Positions 7,044 through 12,722 of a stretch of 12,722 bases of DNA are shown here, piece by piece. Below the pieces are notes generated by a model. That model had not been told where the DNA came from. It was given only the letters and a program-made list of their open reading frames with translations, and ran no database searches. Source of the stretch: an uncultured Mucilaginibacter sp. (GTDB lineage Bacteria; Bacteroidota; Bacteroidia; Sphingobacteriales; Sphingobacteriaceae); NCBI RefSeq assembly GCF_946481715.1, contig NZ_CAMLOV010000159.1:1-12722 (forward strand), read 5' to 3'. Position 1 is the first letter of the stretch. The number at the start of each line of letters is the position of its first letter. The translations under genes and the position numbers were made by a program.

Positions 7044-8939
7044 TTACACCGCCACCGGCAATTCCACGCTATCTAAATTTTCGGCTATCAGCGGGTTTAC
7101 GCTTTCGTCATCCTTTTCTACACGCAAATTGTTTACGATGTGTTGCTGACGGGTCGGTGTGTTTTTACCCATAAAATATTCCAGCAAAGCTTTAATGTTG
7201 GCGTCCTTCAAAAACACAGGGTCTAAGCGAATATCCTTCCCTATAAATAAGCCGAACTCATCGGGCGAGATCTCGCCCAAACCCTTAAAGCGGGTTATTT
7301 CGGGCTTGTTGCCCAGTTTGGCAATGGCGTTGCGGCGCTCCTCGTCGCTATAGCAATAAATGGTTTCCTTTTTATTGCGTACGCGAAACAGCGGCGTTTG
7401 CAGGATAGAGACGTGCCCGGCTTTTACCAGATCGGGGAAAAACTGCAAAAAGAAGGTCATCAGCAACAGGCGGATATGCATGCCATCCACATCGGCATCG
7501 GTGGCTACCACAATATTGTTATAGCGCAGGTTATCTATGCCGTCCTCAATATTTAGCGCGTGCTGCAGCAGGTTAAATTCTTCATTTTCGTAAACCACTT
7601 TCTTGGTGAGCCCGAAACAGTTGAGCGGCTTTCCCTTTAAGCTGAACACCGCCTGGGTTTGCACATCGCGCGATTTGGTGATGCTTCCGCTGGCCGAATC
7701 ACCCTCTGTAATAAACAATGTAGTATCCTGTTTGCGCTCGTGGTTATCGTCGAAATGGATCTTGCAATCGCGTAACTTGCGGTTATGTAGCGATGCTTTT
7801 TTGGCCCGGTCGTTAGCCAGTTTTTTTATTCCCGCGATATCCTTGCGTTCGCGTTCGGATTGTAATATCCTTGCCTTTAGCGCATCGGCAGTTGCAGGGT
7901 TTTTATGCAGGTAATTATCCAGTTCGCGCTTTACAAAATCGCCAATGAACGTACGTACCGATGGCCCATCCGGCCCAATATTTTGAGAACCAAGTTTTGT
8001 TTTTGTTTGCGATTCGAAAACCGGTTCCTGCACCTTTATGGCGATAGCAGCTACGATAGATGCGCGTATATCCGCCGCATCGTAATCTTTATCATAAAAT
8101 TCGCGGATGGTTTTTACCACAGCTTCGCGGAAGGCGGCCTGGTGCGTACCGCCCTGTGTTGTATTTTGGCCGTTTACAAAGGAATAATATTCTTCGCCAT
8201 ACGATTGGCCGTGCGTCATGGCTATCTCTATATCATGGCCCTTGAGGTGAATGATGGGGTAACGAAGGTTCTCGGCATCAGCATTACGCACCAATAGGTC
8301 GTACAAGCCGCGTTCTGACAGGTATTTTTTGCCGTTAAAATTTAGCGTAAGGCCTGAGTTAAGGAACACATAGTTCCAGATCATATTCTCTACAAATTCC
8401 GGTATAAAGCGGTAGTGGCGGAAAATGGTATCATCGGGTATAAAATTGATGGCCGTGCCATTGCGCTGCGAGGTTTCTTTCTCAGGCTCATCGCGTTTCA
8501 GCTCGCCTTTTTCAAATTCCGCAATTTTGGTACGTCCGTCGCGATAAGATTGAACAGTAAAATAATTGGACAACGCGTTAACCGCTTTGGTACCCACGCC
8601 ATTCAAGCCCACCGATTTTTGGAAGGCTTTGCTATCGTACTTACCGCCTGTATTTATTTTTGATACGCAATCGATAACTTTGCCCAGCGGTATACCGCGG
8701 CCATAATCGCGCACGGAAACTTTATGGTCGCTCATGGTTACCTCTATGGTTTTGCCCGAGCCCATTACAAACTCGTCTATCGAGTTATCAACTATCTCTT
8801 TCAGCAGCACATAAACGCCATCATCGTAAGCCGAGCCATCGCCCAGCTTGCCAATGTACATCCCCGGCCTTAAGCGTATATGTTCCTTCCAGTCGAGCGA
8901 CCGTATACTATCGTCGTCATAATTACTAATCTCTGCCAT
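7044..8939 (-). CDS. parE: DNA topoisomerase IV subunit B (ParE)
   Basis: This 631-residue ATPase subunit pairs with ParC at 1400-4207. The GHKL ATPase site has EIVDNSIDE at 48-56 (base Glu48, Mg-binding Asn52), RDYGRGIP at 77-84 and [14 protein letters not shown] at 111-124. The transducer supplies the ATP-contacting lysine in QTKTK (Lys313). The TOPRIM domain has TEGDSASGS at 411-419 (Glu412) and DADVDG at 481-486 (Asp481, 483, 485), followed by the GyrB-family signature [20 protein letters not shown] at 433-440 corresponds to the PLRGK block, with Lys for Arg. The length and the absence of the long insert of some GyrB proteins suit ParE. It appears to be the first gene of a four-gene run with the lipoprotein, cdd and SGNH hydrolase. 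Confidence 0.95.
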   Translation of the reverse strand: MAEISNYDDDSIRSLDWKEHIRLRPGMYIGKLGDGSAYDDGVYVLLKEIVDNSIDEFVMGSGKTIEVTMSDHKVSVRDYGRGIPLGKVIDCVSKINTGGKYDSKAFQKSVGLNGVGTKAVNALSNYFTVQSYRDGRTKIAEFEKGELKRDEPEKETSQRNGTAINFIPDDTIFRHYRFIPEFVENMIWNYVFLNSGLTLNFNGKKYLSERGLYDLLVRNADAENLRYPIIHLKGHDIEIAMTHGQSYGEEYYSFVNGQNTTQGGTHQAAFREAVVKTIREFYDKDYDAADIRASIVAAIAIKVQEPVFESQTKTKLGSQNIGPDGPSVRTFIGDFVKRELDNYLHKNPATADALKARILQSERERKDIAGIKKLANDRAKKASLHNRKLRDCKIHFDDNHERKQDTTLFITEGDSASGSITKSRDVQTQAVFSLKGKPLNCFGLTKKVVYENEEFNLLQHALNIEDGIDNLRYNNIVVATDADVDGMHIRLLLMTFFLQFFPDLVKAGHVSILQTPLFRVRNKKETIYCYSDEERRNAIAKLGNKPEITRFKGLGEISPDEFGLFIGKDIRLDPVFLKDANIKALLEYFMGKNTPTRQQHIVNNLRVEKDDESVNPLIAENLDSVELPVAV

Positions 8940-8977
8940 ATCTTTCTAAAAATTGAGGATACGAAATGCCCCGGGTG

Positions 8978-8985
8978 CAAAAATA
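8978..8985 (-). promoter_or_regulatory. parE: Candidate parE promoter, -7 element
   Basis: On the minus strand this reads TATTTTTG, a perfect TAnnTTTG. It lies 38 nt before the parE ATG, giving a predicted leader of about 30 nt. The -33 region about 20 bp upstream is only a weak match. It is the single best -7 candidate in the 100-bp gap before parE. Confidence 0.5.
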
Positions 8986-9039
8986 AATTTCCCACACCTA
9001 AATCTGTATTTAAATGTGCTAACTTATTAACATTACCGT

Positions 9040-9708
9040 TTATGGTTTAAACTTAATACAATTACTGGCCCTATCCATGTCTTTATAAAACTCGGGACCT
9101 TTTTCATTCGAAAAGCATACTGCCAGTATGGTACCGGTACGGTCTTTTTGTAAAGTTACCAGTAATGCGTATTTATAGTGCTTGGTAATTGGCACGTCCA
9201 GCAAATTTAACAGGTACGATTTACCGGCATCCGCATTATAACGCGCACAAATTTTGGGTGGTATAGGGCGTGTAAAGTAAGCGCTTCGGTCGCCTGTAAA
9301 AGCCAGTGCATGAGCCGTACCCATTGCCAGGTATAACGAATCGGGGTCGCCCTGCATGGTTTCCTTATTGCCTATAGTACGTAAAAATGCTGCGTAGTTC
9401 TCTTTCTGCGATTTCACCTGGAACCATATTTCGAAACCCTTGCCAGGCAACTCCATGGCGTAGTCAAACGAAAAATCTTCGTTATCAGGCGCCACTATTT
9501 CTTTAAAGCCTTTTGGGAAAACAAAGGTTGCGTTTGCCCGCATCACCCTCTCCTTAAAATCGCGAAGTTGCTGGCTGGTGTATACAGGCCTTTTTACAGC
9601 AACAGGCGTTTTTTTGTTGCGCAAAGGCTGCTTGTTGCCCTGTGCAATTGCGGGCGCAATGCAAAACAACAATATACCTATAAGTAATATTTGTTTAATT
9701 TGCCTCAA
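9040..9708 (-). CDS. Secreted protein of unknown function with a TTG start
   Basis: The 222-residue protein begins with a signal peptide (basic MRQIK, hydrophobic 7-19, likely cleavage after A-I-A22 before Gln). I start it at the TTG at 9708: an in-frame TAA lies only three codons upstream, there is no ATG in between, and this TTG gives a complete signal peptide. After a basic linker (to about 42) comes a single mixed alpha/beta domain with FVFPKGFKEI, GFEIWFQV and HYKYALLVTL. Three Cys remain in the mature part. I do not recognise the family. The gene is divergent from the permease at 9817, and its stop is 100 nt before parE on the same strand, so a common transcript with parE is possible, although parE has its own likely promoter. 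Confidence 0.7.
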   Translation of the reverse strand: MRQIKQILLIGILLFCIAPAIAQGNKQPLRNKKTPVAVKRPVYTSQQLRDFKERVMRANATFVFPKGFKEIVAPDNEDFSFDYAMELPGKGFEIWFQVKSQKENYAAFLRTIGNKETMQGDPDSLYLAMGTAHALAFTGDRSAYFTRPIPPKICARYNADAGKSYLLNLLDVPITKHYKYALLVTLQKDRTGTILAVCFSNEKGPEFYKDMDRASNCIKFKP

Positions 9709-9816
9709 ATCAGTTTAATCAAGCGGGGTAGTACAAAAAATTAACGAACGAATTTAATTGATTTAAAACGATTTTTAAAATTATAATATAAATTTAAAAA
9801 ATAAACGTTTAGGTAA

Positions 9817-11175
9817 ATGAGCATAAAACCAAGGCTTAGCCGTTTCGACCTGACAATGATCGTGGTAAGCCTGGTAATAGGCATGGGCATTTTTGGCACT
9901 CCAAGCGATGTTGCCGTAAAAGCCGGCAGTGCATGGATATTTTTTGGCGCATGGGTGTTTGGCGGATTAGTGAGCCTTTGCGGTGCACTAACCTTTGCCG
10001 AGATAGGTGCCCGCTACCCCACAACAGGCGGTTTTTATAAAGTTTTCTCTTACTGCTACCACCCTGCATTCGCTTTCATGATCAACTGGGTGTTGGTAAT
10101 CAGCAACGCTGCATCGGTAGCGGCCGTGGCCTTGTTAGGTGCCGAATACATTAACCCTATTTTATTGCCTGCGGGCATGCAAAACAGCTTCGGCACAAAA
10201 CTGACTACCATATTAACCGTACTGGTGCTTTATGGGATAAACTTTTTGGGGATAAAATTGAGCGCCCGCACCCAAAACGTACTCACCATTTTTAAAGCCG
10301 GGATGATCGTGTTACTCTGTACCGCCATATTTAAAAGCGAAACGGTACCGGCGCGTGCGTTTGTAGCTGTACCGCACAGTGGCAACGTTATTACCGCTTT
10401 TGGGCTGAGTCTTGTAGCCGTATTTTTCACCTACACAGGTTATGCGCAAACTATTAATTTTGGCGGCGACATTATAAACCCTAAGAAAAACATCCCGCGC
10501 TCAATATTTACCGGGCTAGGCATTGTTATCGCCTTGTACTTGGCCATCAATTATGCTTACTTTAAAGTATTGGGTATAGGCGGTTTACAGCAAACCCATA
10601 CCCTAGCTGATACAATGGCAGGGCTGATTTTTGGCGCAACCGGCTCTAAAATCACCTCCATATTAATATTTGTATCGGTAGTAGCTTACGTAAACGTAAA
10701 CATCCTATCCAGCCCGAGGGTATATTATGCTATGGCCGAAGACGGCATATTGCCGCCCATATTTAAGCGCATAAACCAAAAAACACAGGTACAGGAATTT
10801 GGAATGAGCTTTTTTGTGGTAGCAATACTGGTTATCCTGTTCTTTGTTGGCTCGTTTAGCGATATGCTGCGGTATGTAATGTTTTTCGAGACAATTGGCG
10901 TTTCCATAGCTGCAATTGCCATTTTTATGCTGAGGAAAAAGACAGCCGGGCAGAATACCACCGGCATTTATACCATTAAATGGCTTCCAATAGGTGTACC
11001 GCTCATCTTCATTCTTTCTTACTGGTTTGTCACCATTAATATTTTTATCTCTTTTAAAGAAAACCCTTATGCTGCCTTGTTTTGCATTGCGGCCTATGCT
11101 ATAGGTTTGGCCATTTATTTTTTGAGCGTGCGAAAGCAAAGGGATAGGTGGGAAACAGCCCGGGAAGGGGATTAA
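9817..11175 (+). CDS. APC-superfamily amino acid permease
   Basis: The 452-residue protein has about 12 hydrophobic segments (roughly 12-28, 40-62, 83-109, 127-146, 154-172, 194-212, 231-250, 278-298, 328-346, 350-371, 388-408, 418-437) and is an inner-membrane transporter. Family marks are the unwound TM1 motif VIGMGIFGTP, CGALTFAEIGARYPTTGG after TM2, the post-TM6 stretch NPKKNIPRSI, and RVYYAMAEDGILPP in the loop after TM8. It would import (or exchange) amino acids or related amines by coupling to protons or a counter-substrate; specificity cannot be inferred. It stands alone, with an AT-rich 108-bp upstream gap shared with the divergent gene at 9708. A hairpin at 11221-11245 may end its transcript. 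Confidence 0.9.
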   Translation: MSIKPRLSRFDLTMIVVSLVIGMGIFGTPSDVAVKAGSAWIFFGAWVFGGLVSLCGALTFAEIGARYPTTGGFYKVFSYCYHPAFAFMINWVLVISNAASVAAVALLGAEYINPILLPAGMQNSFGTKLTTILTVLVLYGINFLGIKLSARTQNVLTIFKAGMIVLLCTAIFKSETVPARAFVAVPHSGNVITAFGLSLVAVFFTYTGYAQTINFGGDIINPKKNIPRSIFTGLGIVIALYLAINYAYFKVLGIGGLQQTHTLADTMAGLIFGATGSKITSILIFVSVVAYVNVNILSSPRVYYAMAEDGILPPIFKRINQKTQVQEFGMSFFVVAILVILFFVGSFSDMLRYVMFFETIGVSIAAIAIFMLRKKTAGQNTTGIYTIKWLPIGVPLIFILSYWFVTINIFISFKENPYAALFCIAAYAIGLAIYFLSVRKQRDRWETAREGD

Positions 11176-11220
11176 ACAGACCGTCCACCAGTTTTTTTTA
11201 GGCCAATTCATCATTACCAA

Positions 11221-11254
11221 GTGTTCCACTTTTAATGTGGAGCACCCGATTTTT
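11221..11254 (+). terminator. Possible terminator of the permease gene
   Basis: GTGTTCCAC (11221-11229) and GTGGAGCAC (11237-11245) form a 9-bp stem with one G-U pair and a TTTTAAT loop, followed after four bases by TTTTTGTT. The gap before the T-run makes it weaker than a classic intrinsic terminator. It lies 46 nt after the permease stop. The same sequence belongs to the motif cluster described separately, so it may instead be a protein-binding site. Confidence 0.4.
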
Positions 11255-11395
11255 GTTAATAATTGGCAATCAGCATTTTACAAAAAAACGTGGAACACTT
11301 TGGAACACCCCTGCTCTTTAAGTAATGCTTATAAAAATATCATTTCCAACGCATTAAGAAAGTAGCACTGACAGCCTAAAAATAGGGTGGAACAG
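11221..11395. repeat. Cluster of TGGAACAC-like motifs
   Basis: Five related copies lie within 175 bp: GTGTTCCAC (11221-11229, inverted), GTGGAGCAC (11237-11245), GTGGAACAC (11290-11298), TGGAACACC (11301-11309) and GTGGAACAG (11387-11395). The middle two are in tandem at a 10-bp repeat interval, about one helical turn. The spacing is too irregular for CRISPR. They could be regulator sites or the remains of a mobile-element end or recombination site; no transposase or integrase is nearby. Confidence 0.55.
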
Positions 11396-11474
11396 TTTAA
11401 TTTAAAAATAACAGGGGCTTCCAGCTGGTTCAATTCCGCTCAAATTAGTGCGTTAATCAGCAAATTCCGGAAGG

Positions 11475-11508
11475 ATTTCCGTGGATTTCTTTGATTTTCT
11501 GTGGTTTT
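11475..11508. repeat. Two CYGTGG-centred repeats 20 bp apart
   Basis: ATTTCCGTGGATTT (11475-11488) and ATTTTCTGTGGTTTT (11494-11508) are imperfect copies whose CCGTGG/CTGTGG cores begin 20 bp apart. From memory, similar 'ATCCGTGGATTT' strings recur between genes in many genomes, so a dispersed intergenic repeat is the likeliest reading. That is not checked here. Confidence 0.45.
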
Positions 11509-11568
11509 ATTACAAATACTATGACGGCTTAACAGGATAAAATCTTTTTAAATAATTTTAAAAAGTAT

Positions 11569-11600
11569 TTTGTGATATCAAATTAAGTTTAGTAAGTTTG
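11569..11600 (+). promoter_or_regulatory. Bacteroidota-type promoter for the nagB leader
   Basis: TTTG (11569-11572), a 20-bp spacer, and TAAGTTTG (11593-11600) match the -33 TTTG and -7 TAnnTTTG consensus of Bacteroidota primary promoters. Both boxes are perfect and the spacing fits. Transcription would start near 11604-11607, practically at the ATG of the leader reading frame. It is the best promoter match in the window. Confidence 0.75.
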
Positions 11601-11604
11601 TGTC

Positions 11605-11713
11605 AATGATGAATTTCAGATCATTAAACACTGCGTACTACTATTCCTCGTTGAGGGATTTAAATTTTATAGTTAATTGGTTGGTAAATCCCCGCTTCGG
11701 TGGGGATTTTTTT
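11605..11713 (+). promoter_or_regulatory. Predicted transcription attenuator in the nagB leader
   Basis: Three mutually exclusive RNA pairings can be read. Hairpin 1 pairs 11643-11649 with 11653-11659 (7 bp, loop GTT). The antiterminator pairs GGGATTTA (11655-11662) with TAAATCCC (11685-11692), 8 bp. The terminator pairs 11686-11695 with 11700-11709. The antiterminator uses the 3' arm of hairpin 1 and the 5' arm of the terminator, as in classical amino-acid attenuators. Three Tyr codons (TAC TAC TAT, 11636-11644) sit just before and at the 5' arm of hairpin 1: a ribosome waiting there would cover that arm, free the antiterminator and let transcription reach nagB. An additional 5' hairpin (AATGAT 11605-11610 with ATCATT 11620-11625) covers the leader start. 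The pairings are seen directly; the regulation is inferred. Confidence 0.6.
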
Positions 11714-11764
11714 ATGCCGGTTTTTTTGCAACACAACAATATCAAAGTATATAACCAAAATTAA
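11606..11764 (+). CDS. Candidate leader peptide / short ORF upstream of nagB
   Basis: The frame starts ATG ATG (11606 and 11609) and encodes 52 residues beginning MMNFRSLNTAYYYSSLRDL, with three Tyr codons then two Ser codons at the point where attenuation control codons are expected. The rest is read through the hairpin and terminator region. The frame stays open through the terminator and stops (TAA 11762-11764) only 3 nt before the nagB ATG. With the predicted transcript start at about 11605 it would be translated leaderless. No domain or signal peptide is evident. If translated, its role is more likely regulatory than as a protein. The alternative is that only the RNA matters and the frame is open by chance. 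Confidence 0.4.
   Translation: MMNFRSLNTAYYYSSLRDLNFIVNWLVNPRFGGDFFMPVFLQHNNIKVYNQN
11686..11713 (+). terminator. UUCG-capped intrinsic terminator in the nagB leader
   Basis: AAATCCCCGC (11686-11695) pairs with GTGGGGATTT (11700-11709), 10 bp with one G-U pair, closing a C(UUCG)G tetraloop, followed by an unbroken run of seven T (11707-11713). It is a textbook intrinsic terminator. No complete ordinary gene ends before it on this strand for more than 500 bp, so it most likely controls readthrough into nagB or ends a small RNA of about 108 nt that begins at the promoter at 11569-11600. Confidence 0.88.
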
Positions 11765-11767
11765 TTT

Positions 11768-12722
11768 ATGGCAAGATTAAATTTACTGGAAGAGACGCGC
11801 TACGAGAAGCTGCCGGTGAGCGTTTATGCAAGCCAGCATTCGGCATCGCTGGCAGTAGCGGCAAGGATAGCCAGGCTGGTGCGGGGCAAGCAGGCTTTAG
11901 GGCAGCAAACGGTTTTAGGGCTGGCAACAGGCGTTACGCCTATTGGCGTTTATGCCGAGTTGATACGCCTGCACAAGGAAGAGGGGCTGTCGTTTAAGGA
12001 TGTGGTCACCTTCAACCTGGACGAGTACTACCCCATGAAGCCGGACGCCGCGCAAAGCTACGTTACTTTCATGAACGAGAACCTGTTCAACCATATCGAC
12101 ATCGATAAAAGCAAAGTGCATATCCCCGACGGCACTTTGGCGCAGGAGGACGTTGCCGCTTTTTGCCTGGATTACGAAAAGCAGCTGTCAGACCTTGGCG
12201 GCCTGGACCTGCAATTGCTGGGCATCGGGCGTACCGGGCACATCGGCTTTAACGAGCCGGGCTCTGCGCCAAACTCGGGCACCAGGCTGGTGACGCTTGA
12301 CGACCTGACCCGCCGCGATGCTTCGCGCGATTTCGGCGGCAAGCAGAACGTGCCTACTAAAGCCATCACCATGGGCGTAGGCACCATTTTTAAAGCGCGC
12401 GAAATTATCCTGATGGCATGGAGCGCCAAGAAAGCCCCTATCGTGCGCAAAGCCGTTGAAGGCGAGATCTCCGGCGAAGTGCCTGCTACGTTTTTGCAGC
12501 TATCCGACCATGTAGAGTTCGTGCTGGACGAAGGCGCGGCTTCGGACCTGACCCGCTTTGATACGCCGTGGCTGGTAAAGGATTGCGTTTGGGATAACGC
12601 CCTGACCAAGAAAGCGGTGATCTGGCTATCAGGCGCCGTGGGCAAGCCGATATTAAAACTTACCGAGGAAGACTACAACAACCATGGCATGGCGCAGCTT
12701 GCCGTTGAGCAGGGGCCGGTTT
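11768..12722 (+). CDS. nagB: Glucosamine-6-phosphate deaminase, Bacteroidota long form, partial (C-terminus beyond right edge)
   Basis: The 318 residues present cover a whole NagB domain, which converts glucosamine-6-phosphate to fructose-6-phosphate and ammonia, linking amino-sugar breakdown to glycolysis. The phosphate loop is GLATGVTP (51-58). FNLDEYYP carries Asp85, equivalent to E. coli Asp72, the proton-transfer residue. GIGRTGHIGFNEPGS (152-166) carries His158 (E. coli His143) and Glu163 (Glu148), but Thr156 stands where E. coli has Asp141. The frame runs on past the usual NagB end with KPILKLTEEDYNNHGMAQL, as in the roughly 640-residue Bacteroidota proteins that carry a C-terminal PIG-L/LmbE-like deacetylase domain. 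That second half is expected but not visible. Codons favour C-ending forms (GAC, AAC, TTC, CTG) more than its neighbours, which may indicate strong expression. An attenuator-like leader precedes it. Confidence 0.88.
   Translation, partial: MARLNLLEETRYEKLPVSVYASQHSASLAVAARIARLVRGKQALGQQTVLGLATGVTPIGVYAELIRLHKEEGLSFKDVVTFNLDEYYPMKPDAAQSYVTFMNENLFNHIDIDKSKVHIPDGTLAQEDVAAFCLDYEKQLSDLGGLDLQLLGIGRTGHIGFNEPGSAPNSGTRLVTLDDLTRRDASRDFGGKQNVPTKAITMGVGTIFKAREIILMAWSAKKAPIVRKAVEGEISGEVPATFLQLSDHVEFVLDEGAASDLTRFDTPWLVKDCVWDNALTKKAVIWLSGAVGKPILKLTEEDYNNHGMAQLAVEQGPV

Larger units (their letters stand above)
11176..11767. other. 592-bp gene-poor stretch between permease and nagB
   Basis: No ordinary protein gene is visible on either strand. 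It holds, in order: a possible permease terminator hairpin and a cluster of TGGAACAC-like motifs (11221-11395), a stretch where I see nothing clear (11396-11465), a pair of CYGTGG repeats 20 bp apart (11475-11508), an AT-rich region, a promoter (11569-11600), and the nagB leader with a short reading frame and terminator (11605-11713). Confidence 0.8.

Noticed and set aside
7603..8663. Plus-strand open frames of up to 130 codons antisense to parE
   Set aside because: No start context, no recognisable motifs, and complete overlap with a conserved ATPase/TOPRIM protein.
1400..8939. Assignment of the 1400-4207 and 7044-8939 genes as gyrA/gyrB
   Set aside because: The A subunit lacks a canonical GyrA box and has the long-tailed Bacteroidota ParC form; the B subunit is short and lacks the insert of some GyrB proteins.
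10705..11229. A 174-codon open frame antisense to the permease C-terminus
   Set aside because: It overlaps a convincing APC permease frame, has a non-protein-like composition with many Cys, Asn, Lys and Tyr and no domain, and its start lies in the hairpin region.
11221..11395. CRISPR array
   Set aside because: The repeats are only 8-9 bp, mixed in orientation and irregularly spaced, with no cas genes.
11605..11767. glmS-type ribozyme or known riboswitch before nagB
   Set aside because: I see no glmS core or other aptamer I can recognise; the pairing pattern is that of an attenuator instead.
11161..11768. Insertion sequence or integrated element
   Set aside because: No transposase or integrase fragment, no long terminal inverted repeats and no target duplication could be found.
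11915..12645. Minus-strand open frames of 68 and 157 codons within nagB
   Set aside because: The plus-strand frame carries the full NagB motif set; these are shadow frames in C/G-rich codons.

Overview
The window looks chromosomal and comes from a Bacteroidota bacterium, most likely of the Sphingobacteriaceae (Mucilaginibacter/Pedobacter type). Four things suggest this: secreted proteins whose signal peptides end in A|Q; little Shine-Dalgarno sequence upstream of genes; promoter elements of the Bacteroidota type (TTTG ~20 bp TAnnTTTG); and the long Bacteroidota forms of topoisomerase IV subunit A and of glucosamine-6-phosphate deaminase. The placement rests on protein character only, as no rRNA gene is present.

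Layout. Bases 1-1385 (minus) hold a secreted GH35 beta-galactosidase, cut by the left edge, 14 nt after the end of parC (1400-4207, minus). A YdeI/OmpD-associated family gene (minus, best start 4828) lies upstream of parC and is divergent from a small secreted NTF2-like protein (4963-5391, plus). A perfect 11-bp terminator hairpin (5425-5450) follows that gene, facing a minus-strand group: parE (7044-8939), a small lipoprotein (6647-7036), cytidine deaminase (6110-6604) and a secreted SGNH hydrolase (5454-6113). Topoisomerase IV is thus encoded at two nearby but separate places. A secreted protein of unknown function (9040-9708, minus) is divergent from an APC-family amino acid permease (9817-11175, plus). 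After a 592-bp gene-poor stretch comes the N-terminal half of a Bacteroidota-type nagB (11768 to the right edge).

The most interesting part is the stretch before nagB. It contains a good promoter (11569-11600), a short reading frame that begins almost at the predicted transcript start and carries three Tyr codons in a row, and three mutually exclusive RNA hairpins. The last hairpin is a UUCG-capped intrinsic terminator (11686-11713). Together this has the architecture of a translation-controlled transcription attenuator placed in front of an amino-sugar catabolic gene. Further upstream is a cluster of five TGGAACAC-like motifs. Other points of note are a C-terminal QLGLF on ParC that resembles a sliding-clamp binding motif, and a NagB in which the catalytic Asp next to the ring-opening His is Thr.

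Functional links. ParC and ParE form one enzyme for chromosome unlinking. GH35, the SGNH hydrolase and NagB are consistent with a glycan-degrading lifestyle, and the permease and cytidine deaminase with nutrient scavenging. Apart from the parE-lipoprotein-cdd-SGNH run and parC-GH35, there is no evidence of a single dedicated pathway.
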